A DNA stretch of 64,000 nt from Bryoerythrophyllum caledonicum (Eukaryota; Streptophyta; Bryopsida; Pottiales; Pottiaceae): assembly GCA_963971425.1 (NCBI GenBank), contig OZ020525.1:7919560-7983559 (forward strand). Direction: 5' to 3'. This document shows, in pieces, positions 38,262 through 48,596 of this stretch. The notes beneath the pieces are model-generated. The model ran no database searches, was not told where the DNA came from, and saw only the letters and a program-made list of their open reading frames with translations. How positions within the stretch are numbered: the first letter of the stretch is position 1; each line of letters opens with the position of its first letter. A program made the translations under genes and the position numbers.

Positions 38262-38524
38262 TCGGGGATTCCACACTCCCTTCTAGACCCCCACCTTTAA
38301 ACACAACTTGGCATTCATGCATTCACACTATTCCAAAACATTCACACAACATTCATACTTAACAATTACTCAACCACACATGAGCAAGTCAGGCACTTAC
38401 CTCAAGCTATCCTAAGCTGCTCCATACACCATAAGGCTATTTGCGTTTGTACCTATATCCAACGGTAGAATGATTAATCCTTCCAAGCAATGGACACGCC
38501 TCCTCCCGGCAGACGCACCAAAAT

Positions 38525-40875
38525 GTGAGCCAAATAAACCGCCCCTAAAGGGTGGCTTATCTTGAACACAAGATCCTAATACAGGGCCTAGTTCCTTGTG
38601 TAACCAATCCTCAGCCCATTCACACACAACTTACACAAGCATGGTGACACATCTCATGCTTACTTAGATTCCTTGTGGTTGATTAGTGAGGTGGTGACTT
38701 AATCCAGCCTTTTAATTGCACCCACCTTTGAACGGAGGTAACTTTTGCTCTAGAGCTCCGAATCCAACGTTTTCAACTCACATCGGTTTGATTCAGCATC
38801 ACGGACTTGATGAGACCCTTAAAGGTCAGCTCCAGGCTTAGGTGTGACCCTGGAATCAGTCGGCAGCAGACAGGCCCCCATATTTCCTACAGACTTATAA
38901 TACCATTTATCTCCTTGACTATAACTCCGTTTCGTATGGTTGTTTTTTTTTATTCTTATTATTTTTTTGTGCTTAACATGATGGCAGCCTTCAATTAATC
39001 ATTTGACTCGACCTTGGACCTCACAGCCAGCGACCAGCAGTGCACCTTCAACATACATGTTTACTCAAAAATTGTAACCAACCATTCACGTGCACGCCAC
39101 ATATACTTCACATGATTAACCCCACCTTAACACTAAGCTACGCATGAGCATCCAGCTGCGTTCTCTTAAGCTTGTAGATTGATCACTTGGTTGAGTTGAG
39201 TTGATTGCAACCCTAATTCTGATGAAATTTTGACAGCGCTTCCGCGTGACGTATGTGACTAGAAAATTAGGGTTCCCTTATGCACAAGGAATTGACTACT
39301 AGCCAGGGGAAAGGAGAGGCTCCCTGGTTTGATTCAATTCACCCTCCTTCCTTCAGCTCTTCGTATTCTGCTCAGCTTGTCATCTTCCTGTCCTGCTCAG
39401 CTCGTCCTCTTCGTGATTCTGCTCTTCGTGATCTCGTCCTCTTCGTTATTCAACTCTTCGTGATCTCGTCCTCTTCGTATTCTGCTCTTCGTGAGCTCGT
39501 CTTCTTCGTGTTCTGCTCAGCTCGTCCTCTTCGTGATTCAGCTCTTTGTGATCTCGTCCTCTTCATGTTCTGCTCTTCGTGATCTCGTCCTCTTCGTGTT
39601 CTGCTCAGCTCGTCCTCTTCGTGATTCAGCTCTTCGTGATCTCGTCCTCTTCGTGATTCAACTCTTCGTGATCTCGTCCTCTTCGTGTTCTGCTCTTCGT
39701 GATCTCGTCCTCTTCGTGTTCTGCTCGGCTCGTCCTCTTCATGATTCAGCTCTTCGTGATCTCGTCCTCTTCGTGATTCAGCTCTTCGTGATCTCATCCT
39801 CTTCATGTTCTGCTCAGCTCGTCCTCTTCGTAATTCAGCTCTTTGTGATCTCGTCTTCTTCGTGATTCAACTCTTCGTGATCTCGTCCTCTTCGTGTTCT
39901 GCTCGGCTCGTCCTCTTCGTGATTCTGCTCTTCGTGATCTCGTCCTCTTCGTGTTCTGCTCTTTCCTAACTCACACTCCTAGTGGCCGGGGCTTCCGGCT
40001 CTCCTTCCCTCAGTTCTCTCTCTCTGGTTTTTTCTTCTTCCTCTCCCTGTTCTCTCTTTTCCTACCTCCTTGCATACTATCCAAATGAGACTTCTCTAGG
40101 GGGTAACCCCCCAACCTTTGCTCTCCTTGAGTTCCCAAAGAAGTTCCCTGCCGCCTTTCGCCTTCTTCCATTAATGACCCCTTCTTACAAAGCCTATTAA
40201 CCCTATGACTACTAATCTCGTGCCACCCTTGCATTTAACAAAAGTGGGTGTCCCACTTACCAAGGAATATCTAAATCTAAACTTTGACCCCATGCCACAT
40301 GGGTGTGCATGACCTCCAATAAGTGAGCTATTACGCTAAATTCAAGGATGCTAAATCTAACTAATCTACCTAAATTGAATTCCCCTTGCTTGGGGTTAGG
40401 ATTAATTTACCAAGTGATGGTGAGGGTTTTTTCCCACTTCTTTTGGACCTTTTTTTCTACTCTTTTAAAGGGTTTTTTAAGCCTCCTTCTTTTTTCCTTC
40501 TCCTCACCATCATTCTTCTTCTTCTCCTAATTTTTTCCGTGGTTTCTTCAGCGTGGCCAATTGCGGCCCCCGACTCGGTAGGAGGTAATTTCTTCTCCAC
40601 CACTTCTATTTCTCTTTCTTTTCTATTGTTTTTGTTTTTTCCTAATCTTCTCTTCATTTTTTCCTTCCTAATTATTTTTTGGTTAACTTAATAAAATCCG
40701 TGGTTGCCATAAAGTGGCTCCTATTTAAGGAATTAGTGAATGAAAAGGCCATTTAGCCATCTTGATCAAAAATCATGGGTTAATCCTATTGGATTAACCA
40801 CTTCAACTACTAGTTGAACCTAACACAATCGATGTGCGGTCCATTCATCATCGGGAGCCATTTTGGCCGCTCACA
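38525..40875 (-). repeat. 5' LTR of gypsy element 2
   Basis: TGTGAGCCAAATAAACC to GCCGCTCACA, 2,351 bp. Its two ends match the element 1 LTR, but the central array (about 39,352-39,960) uses a different unit of roughly 31 bp. The primer-binding site (minus strand TTTTGGTGCGTCTGCCGG) lies at 38,507-38,524. Confidence 0.9.
39352..39960. repeat. Tandem array in element 2 LTR (about 31-bp units)
   Basis: Alternating units such as CTCTTCGTGATCTCGTCCTC and TTCGTGTTCTGCTC repeat about 20 times. The array sits at the same place in the LTR as the 59-bp array of element 1 but has another unit. Long open frames over it on both strands are repeat artefacts. Confidence 0.85.
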
Positions 40876-41835
40876 CCGGTCATCAACCCCCACACTCGAT
40901 CATCAATCCCCACAGCCGGTCATCAACCCGACTCGGGTATGATTATCAGGACAGGGTATAAACTTCAGGACCGGGTGTAAGCTCACAGGCGGGTAGCAGC
41001 TCTCACTGCCGGGTACCACTCTAACTCCGGGTACCAGCACAAGGACCGGGTCTCAGCAGCACCAGGCAGAAGTATCAGCACAGGGTATAAGACAGACCAA
41101 GCGGGTATCAATAATCAGACGGATATCAACTACAGGAGGGTATCAGTCAAACATATGCGGGTACCAATCACTGATCCGGGCACCAACCCTACCCCCAGGT
41201 ATAAACCAAGAAATCGGGTATACATCAAGCAACCGGGCATCAGCAAGAAGACCGGATATCCTCAAGAAGATCGGGTATTGAAACTAATGTTGGGTATCAA
41301 CCAGCAGGAGGGTATCAACCATCAAGAGGGTATCAACTGCAAAACCCTTGTATCAACTGTGAAGAACGGGTATACATCAAGAAATCGGGTACACGGCAAG
41401 AACAGTTCGGGTATCGCTACTACACCAGGGTATCATCTTCCCTGCCGGTACCACTCTCAGCGGGTATCAGACCCCAACTAGATATCAACGTCTAAGACCG
41501 GGTAGCAGTAGTGATCCGGGTAGCATGCATCAGGTCGGGTACCATGCAGGAGGTATCAGGCGGAGAGGGTATAAGACGGAAAGGCGGATAGCAGAAACTA
41601 CGACCAAATATCATCAATGCGCAGGGTATCAGAAATGAACCAGGTATCTGCACCAACCTGGGTATCAACTACAGGTCGGGTATCATCTACAGGTCGGATA
41701 GAAACTGCAGTATCGGGTATAAACTTTTAATACTGGGTACCAGCTCACACCAAGGTATCACTCCCAAACCAGGGTAAGACTCCAAACCAGGGTGTCAATC
41801 CAAATCAGGTAGCAGAGACCGGGTAGGATACTCTG
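40876..41835. repeat. Degenerate GGGTATCA motif array, about 48 units
   Basis: Immediately outside the element 2 LTR, a motif close to CGGGTATCAAC occurs about every 19 to 21 bases for 960 bases, with variants GGGTACCA, GGGTATAA, GGGTAGCA and GGATATCA. The 10 or so bases between motifs are much less conserved. No long frame spans it. The function is unknown. It could be an old satellite, a cluster of protein-binding sites in the U3 part of an LTR, or a decayed Gly-Tyr-Gln repeat gene. Confidence 0.7.
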
Positions 41836-43242
41836 CCGTGTCTGTGCACACGACTCGCGTAGACTGTGTCTGCGCCTGTCTACGTTGTGTCTGCGTGCGC
41901 CGAATCTCCCGCCGCGTCTACACACTCCCCGCGTCTGCAATGTACTAACGATCTTCAACTAATAGGATCACTCCCTCAGCGCCTCTCTGCAGTTGATTCA
42001 AAAGCCGGCTCCAACATCCCGAACTCAAACGTGCGTCGGCCGTGGCACCCCGAAACCAATGCACTCCCAGTTGCTCACATTCCTGTCAATCGCGTCTCTA
42101 TGCATACCACAACTCCCGCTTCTACATACGAAGCTCGTGTCTGCACACCCACTCAAACACTTCCGTTGGGAATCAAATCATGCAACAGCCACGGAAATCC
42201 TTCTACAATGCAAGCGCTTAAAACGAGTTTGTGCGCTCTCTCCAAAGAACAGTCACCGATGCACGTTCCATTGTGCACTTTGCAGTCTGCAGCTCCGTCG
42301 CTCTCACAGCACCTGCGACCTCAAACGCTGGAAGCGCGACTGCTATGCCTCCTCCCAAACGCTCCCTTCTACGGCCTGTTCAGACACAGAGGGCGCGCTG
42401 CCGCTGCTACCATCGCTACGTCCTTCGCTGTGAGTTCCAAGCTCTCGACATGCGACCTACAACCAACGACCACTACCACCGCCACAGCTCCCAACGTCAA
42501 CAGGCTCCTACAAGAGTGGATCTACTCTTTCATCCTCGGATGAGAGGACAAGTCAACGGATCTTCATCCGTGGTGTAGTGGAAAGTCACTCTCCACCACC
42601 CCTCCTCTAACCTTATCTACAACATTCATCCCTTCTCTTCTAAGTATGCTTGAGGGTTTTGCAACAAAAATTTCAGCACTGAAACATTGCTCAAAAACAC
42701 CCTAAACACAACATTTTGAGGGTTTTAAGTGTCACTAAATCACTAGGAATACACTCATATCTTAGTGATGATCTTTCTCAAGTAATAAACAAGTAGAAAA
42801 TACTCATAAACTACACATAGTGAAGCCAATGCCATTCTTAAAGAATGGTCGCATAATAACAATGAGGTTTAAGAAGTGCACGCACGCACGCGCTCTCTCA
42901 CTCCATCACGTGGGAGACTCAACTTGAGAAAGATGAGTCTCCCCACACTACACGTGGAGGTCATTTGGACTCCAAGTCCCAAATGAGGTGTCAAAAGACA
43001 CCACCAAGGCCCCTAAAAGTCAAAAGACTCTAATACTAACTCTAATTACTAGCTAGAGCTAGAGTCTAGGTCTTCCTTGGGCCGTTTAACCTCCTAGTTG
43101 GGTTTACAACGCGTAAACCAACCTCCACAAACCCTCCAACGCGCCGAAGCTGACAAAAGAGTCTATGTCTCACTTCAATGGTTGATATCTTTCTATCCGT
43201 GCGGTCTAGATGAACAAATTTTTTACCACACATTTGTACAAT
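41836..43242. other. No gene recognised
   Basis: G+C-richer DNA to about 42,600, then A+T-rich DNA. Three overlapping open frames (plus strand, 41,866-42,578, up to 225 codons) have Ser/Thr/Pro-rich composition and no recognisable domain. Three frames open over the same stretch suggests skewed composition rather than coding. A run of CACG repeats lies near 42,879-42,892. Confidence 0.4.
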
Positions 43243-43807
43243 GGGTGATATTCTACTAGACTACCCCATTTTTGGTGTCACAGTGTCACAAAATCGGAAA
43301 GAAAACACTACTTGTTTATTTTCAGGGTACATAACTAATGAAAATTACATTATTGAATATGGAGAAATGATTGACATTACTAATAGATCCTAGGTCCAAG
43401 GGCAATTTGCCATTTGTAATCAATATTTGGTTTTATTCTTTAAAATCACTAAAAACAAGGAATTTCATAAAAAAATCAAAAATCATTTTTTTTGCACTTT
43501 TATTGATTGGAAGATTAAATTAACAAGATTTTACATGTAGGTCTAATTTTTGTTTAATTAGTTTGTTGTTGAAATAACTTTAAACTCAAAATAAGGAATT
43601 TTTAGTGTCGTAATGTTCCTCCTTTTAAGTTAAGCATTTCTAAAAAATTCCTTGTACAAGGGACAAATAACAAAAAAAATTGTCTACATGTAGAATTGAG
43701 TTAACTTACACCACCAATCAACCAAAATGTTAAAAAAAAAAAATTCAAATTTTGATCAAATTCTCTATTTTTGCCAAAAGTGTATAGGGTGTAGTAGAAT
43801 ATCACCC
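43243..43807. mobile_element. MITE, complete, 565 bp
   Basis: Both ends read inward GGGTGATATTCTACTA, a perfect 16-bp terminal inverted repeat. The flanks carry a 4-bp direct repeat, CAAT (43,239-43,242 and 43,808-43,811). There is no coding capacity and the body is A+T-rich. A relative with the same type of terminus begins at 7,673. The superfamily is not clear from the ends. Confidence 0.85.
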
Positions 43808-44683
43808 CAATCCTAGTTCAAGTTCCTATGCTTAGATATGTAAAAACGGTGTTTATTTGCATTTTGTGTTGAATGCATTAAAATGAGCAGTTTTCAGTGA
43901 GTTTGGGTGTTTAAGTATTGCGGGCCTTTAGTAGTTAAAGAAGAAATTATCTACAAACCAAAATATTGCGGCAAAGAGAGTGGTAAAGCAGGCTGCAAAG
44001 GCGGCACATGATGAAGCCAAGGCTTCAAAGGCTTGCATAGAAGATGATTATTTTTTAAACAGCACTTGAAAATGAAGCGCCCCGTATTCTCCCTCCATCT
44101 TTACCAAAGCCATCAATACGAGCACAAAGAGCTTCGAAAGTGCAAGCTGGAATGTCTAAGAAGAGAGGTTGTCTTTGTGCATTTGATGCCAAACAATTGT
44201 ATTTGGATAGTACTTTGTGTACTGTACCATTCCATTGTTTTTATCACATCAATGAGCAAGGAGAATCTTGCCATGCAAGCTCATTTGCGGGTTTTAGATA
44301 TGGTGTCGGTGCAAGATTGTCTTATGGTACAAATGTATGGATTTGTAATTGCTTGGGACCAAGTTTGATTTTTTATCAAATAATGGCAAGACATAAGCAG
44401 GAGGTTATAGATGCTGCTATTAAAGGTGAAAAATGTACACGAGACACTTTCAACATGCCTATTGATGTGTATAATATTGCCAACAAGAGGGCTTCTAGAT
44501 TATGGCAAATGCATGCAAATGGTGAGCAAAGCGGTCGATTATAGATTGAAGGAAATCCTAATATTGTCTTCCACTACCAAAAATTTGGTATTCTTGAATT
44601 GAATGAATTCGCAAAGACTGAAGAAGAGGCTCTTTTTTGTATTGGAATACAAACTCCGGGGCAATTACGTATGATGGTTCAAC

Positions 44684-44688
44684 ATGGA
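44684..44688. repeat. Target site duplication ATGGA, left copy
   Basis: ATGGA occurs just before the insertion and again just after it, at 48,597-48,601. Both lie in the MULE relic's coding frame. Confidence 0.85.
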
Positions 44689-47600
44689 TGTGGGACTCCG
44701 TTCCCACATGGTGCCGGAAGTTAACCTTAAATTCGAGCCAAAACAAAAAAATTAGATAATTAGTTATGATAGTTTGTGCTAGGATACAACCTATAGTCTT
44801 TAGGTAAGAATAAAGTCGGATGGACCTGACTGCAAACCCTAATTAAGACAAAAGTTTCTATAAGCAGAGCCGGAGCAGTTACCAGAATTCCGGGTCGGTC
44901 AGTTATCCGGAACCGTCAGCCGGAACTGTCCCTATCAACTATCATCATGATGCCGTACTAACGGCCAGACTACTTAAGGCTAGGGTCCGGTGGGAGACTC
45001 TTTCTTGTCACTTCGTCTTCGTGTGTTGATATTTTCTCTCCTCTTACTCTCTTTCTTTCTCTCTCTCGTCCTCTCTCACTCTTACGGTTTTTCGAACCGC
45101 TCGCCGTTAGGGTTTGAAATTTAGATGGTTAGAACGGACGTGCGTTCGTTAGGGAGAGTTTTTGTGAGGTTGGTGCGTGCAGGGACGACCTTGAGAGACT
45201 GTGAGGTGATAGGCAGGTCTCATGAAGTCTGTACCAATGGCAAAGAAGAAGAGGACGGATAGGGATGGGCGCGGCCGGAGAGACGAAGAGCCGGCAGTTG
45301 CTCTCCCTCCCTTAACCGGCGTTCTCCCGGAAATCCCAGAAGATGCGGACGAACTCAACATGCTGAAGGATAGCCTGAAGTATATGGGTTGTGAGGGTTT
45401 GCTCGAAGTCCCCCGAGGCATCCGGGAGGAGGTCTACGTCCGGGAACTAGTAGGTGCCCCGGACGGGAAGTACAAGGGGTTGATGAGAGCCTATCCAGAA
45501 GTCTAGGGAGTTCCGGAATGGTCTCAGGCATACGATTTCCGAGCCGGCCGCACCAAGGTGGTGGAACGGCGGGACGAGTTTCTGGCTGAAGAATTCGGGG
45601 GACCAGCGGACCCGAAGGATGGCTACAACCTCCAAGACCTTCGGCACCAGGATGCCTAGCTCGTGCTGGGGTTTTTAAACCCTATCTTCTATCCGGAAAA
45701 GCCGAGACGGGTAGTGGCGAAGTGGGCCTGCACTTTCCTCGGAGCACTCTGGGGGAAGATCGTCGTCGACTGGGGAACGTTGATGACCGAGATGATCAAC
45801 CGTCTCGTGGCCAATCTCCAGAAGGTGAAGAAATCAGCAACGCTCCTAGCCTCGTATGTGGTGCACCTCTATTCCCACCACCAGCAACTAACTCCGGCGG
45901 AAATCAAGAAGTACGACGAAGTCCTTAACTTCCAAAGGTATGGAGGGGACGAGTCACAGGAGGATGAGTCCGGAGCGAAGGAAGTTGTCTCGGAAGCAGC
46001 AACCACATGCACTCCAGAAGGCCGGAAGGCTCCAAAGAGACCTCGGGGGAAGGAGCCCGAGCCGGAGAGTCCGGGCATCCGCAGCTCCTCCGCGTCGTCT
46101 GGAAAAGACGAGTCCGAACCCTCGGGAGGAACCAGCCGGAAGAAGAGGAAGGTTGACCGAGACGACTCCAAGGGTCAGCTCAAACTGATGGATGAGCTCA
46201 CACGAGATATTTGATGGAGAGTTGGGCTCCTTAAGGAGACCAATTACATCACCACCACCAACGTAGAGCAAATCTTCCGGAGTCTAGACGTCAACCGGCT
46301 GGAAGACGCCATCAACAGGGTGGAGGAACTTCGGAGCCGGGAGATGGGCACAAAGGCGCTGCACATCCAGATCTCTTCCATGTACAAGGCCAGTATGGAG
46401 ATGGAGAGGAAGATGAAGCAGTACCTCGCGGAGGCAGCCCTGGCGGTGACGGCCCGGAAACTGGCTTAGGCGTAGGCCAATGCGTCCGCAGCAGCCCTGA
46501 TAGAGGTCCGGGCGGCCCTGGAATTCCCGGTGGATGTGGTCAACCGGAGCCGGCTCTTCACCAAACTCGTGGAGAAGAAGGAGAAGGTCACCAGGGCCAA
46601 CATCATCCGGTTTCTCCTAGATTAAGCGGAGAAGATGGGACGGACCTGGGAGCAGATGAAGTTGTTGGTCGATAACATCACCGAGGAGCTTCCGGAAGAC
46701 CCAGCAGCACCTGGACCAGAAGGCACCACGACCCCAACACGAACTACGGCCCCTCCGGAACCACCAACCAAGACCACTCTAGCTCCGGGCACCTTAGCGA
46801 ATCCGGAGTCTCTCGAAACTCCGTCACCATGGACACCAACGGAGGGTATCGTACTTCCCAATCTGAGTACGAGTGAGATCCTGAAGAAGCTTCCGGATCT
46901 TTTGTCGCCACCCAATATGCGCCTGCCAGATCCTCCGGTAGAAGGCGAGTTTCCGGTACCACCCAAGTTTGTGTCCCGAAGGTTGGCGCCCGGACCAAGG
47001 AGTCCGCCCGGAAGCCACAGAGATTTGGTCCAGGAGACCAGGTCAGCTTCCGCAATGGAATTGCCAGCACCGCCGGTTTCGGAAGGATCACCAGAACCGC
47101 CCCTCCACGGCTAGACGCGAGGACTCCGGTGGCTAGAGTTACTCCAGCGACCGGACCATCGACCCGGAAGACCAACCTTTCGACTGCAACGTTGAAGAAG
47201 GCAAAAGGCAAGCAGCGCGCTCCGATGGAGATCTCCCCCTCCCGCAGAAGTGGGAGAAATCGGGGCCCAGGTACTCCGACTTAGGTTAGTTAGGATTTGT
47301 ATTTCTTTTTCAGGTTCAGATTCGGGATCAACAGCGATTAACGATGGGGCCCCAAGTGCACTTGGTTGCTGCCGGAATTGGCCGCCAGTTGTGTAGTTAG
47401 AGTAGGAATTCTGGAGACGGAACTGTTCCGTGATTTTAGGATTTGAGATCCGATCTGGAACTCTTCCGGATTTCTCGGATCTTATAGATAAGATCTAGCG
47501 GATTTCCCGTAAGATAGCTAGGACGAAGGCTAAGTTTAGTAGGAACTTAGTTAGTACTTAGTAGAAGGGTTTGAGAAAAACCTTTTCATCTTGTTCTTCT

Positions 47601-48596
47601 CACCTGGAAATGTATGTTACCTTTTGCACTAGACTTGCTATCCTGTGTTTTTGGTGTGACGTGTGGAACTTGTGAGCGACGGATCCTTTCTTGTGGGTGT
47701 GGTTGTATAAGTGGTTCTTCCGGAATAGTGTAACTCAATTGTTTTGCCGGAGGGGAAAACCATCTAGGTCAGTGTCAGGAGATTGCCTGGGAGAGTTGGA
47801 GAGAGCTATTGCAGAGGTGTTCCTGGTAGTCTCTAGGGTCCGGAAGTAGCCAGGAGGGGAAGAGATGAACTGTAGAGGTGTTCCTGGTAATCTCTAGTTC
47901 ACGGAAGAATCCGTGTTAGACTGGATTCCGGTCAATACCGGAGTTCTCCCCTAAGATAGGAAAAAGCCTGATACCAAGATCTGGACGGAATTCCCACAGT
48001 GAACGGTGAGCCTCTGTTCCGGAGAATTGCAACCGTATCCACCGGAATGTCATTGTAGTCCGGACTTGTCTCTGTGTGACCGCATCTGGAAGGCCTTCCA
48101 GATGTCGTGAGAGTCCACGTCTGGCATCACCAATCAAATCACCAGTTAGCAGAATAGGGAGAGTGGTGTTTGGTCACTATAAATTCTGGACAGTAGGTGC
48201 CTAGCCACTTAAAGTCATAGGGCAGTGGGAAATCTAGCCACTTGCACAAAACATGATCAGTGGACTCCAGCCACTCGTTTAAAAACTCCAGGAGACTCTC
48301 TGAGGACGAACAAAGATAAATCAACTACCCTTCAGCGTTCCGGAAAAGTCTTTCCGGACACGGCTGTGCAACATCCGGATCTACCCTATGTAAGTAAAGA
48401 TGATAGCTAACTCATAAACGAATTGCTGTGATAAGTTAGTAATCCGGAGTATTTGGAAAAGAACAAATGTGAGTAACCCTAGCTAACTTTCACCCCATTA
48501 TGTTTCTGTGGGAATGAACCGGAGCGGTTACTTTGAAAAGCACTTAGTGACGATTAGGTGCATTCCAAAAAGATACTGTCTCTACAAACTGCAACA
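44689..48596 (+). mobile_element. LTR-type insertion, 3.9 kb, no LTR pair found
   Basis: The insert begins TGTGGGACTCCG and ends AACTGCAACA, has TG/CA ends and a 5-bp target duplication ATGGA, and disrupts the MULE relic. These are marks of integrase-mediated insertion. I find no pair of long terminal repeats, so it is either a very long solo LTR or a non-autonomous element with diverged ends. The first 20 bases form a hairpin (7-bp stem TGTGGGA/TCCCACA). The middle is rich in CCGGA words and carries a coding-like stretch. The element is broken, with around half a dozen breaks. Confidence 0.65.
45222..47114 (+). pseudogene. Coding-like stretch in the 3.9-kb insertion (fossil)
   Basis: A protein-like region of roughly 630 codons, broken several times. 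It has a basic N-terminus (KKKRTDRDGRGRRDEE), a globular part with VAKWACTFLGALWGKIV, a Lys/Arg-rich part with SRKKRKVDRDD (nuclear-signal-like), a helical part rich in Glu/Lys/Arg and likely coiled-coil, and a long Pro/Thr-rich tail. It recalls plant transposon proteins of unknown function and gag-like proteins, but I cannot name a family. Confidence 0.45.

Larger units (their letters stand above)
21502..40875 (-). mobile_element. Ty3/gypsy element 2, split and incomplete
   Basis: A minus-strand element in two parts, 21,502-27,312 and 38,262-40,875, separated by element 3. Parts seen are part of pol (RNase H and reverse transcriptase), protease, gag, leader, primer-binding site and the 5' LTR (38,525-40,875). 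Integrase and 3' LTR are not seen; the left side abuts the 5' LTR of element 1. It is broken, with several breaks, and older than the element 3 inserted in it. Its LTR differs from that of element 1 in the middle part, so it is a sister subfamily. Confidence 0.85.

Noticed and set aside
39450-39865. Long repetitive open frames on both strands in the element 2 LTR
   Set aside because: They follow from the short tandem units; both strands being open shows composition, not coding.
40876-41835. CRISPR-like reading of the regularly spaced array
   Set aside because: The motif is only about 8 to 11 bases and degenerate, spacers are about 10 bases, and the window is a plant nuclear genome.
41866-42578. 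225-codon plus-strand open frame and two overlapping ones
   Set aside because: Three frames are open over the same G+C-rich, Ser/Thr/Pro-coding stretch, with no domain and no start context that sets one apart.
42879-42892. CACG repeat run as a regulatory site
   Set aside because: It is a short simple repeat with no gene nearby to regulate.
44689-48596. Helitron as an explanation of the 3.9-kb insertion
   Set aside because: Helitrons make no target duplication and end in CTRR; here a 5-bp duplication and TG/CA ends are present.
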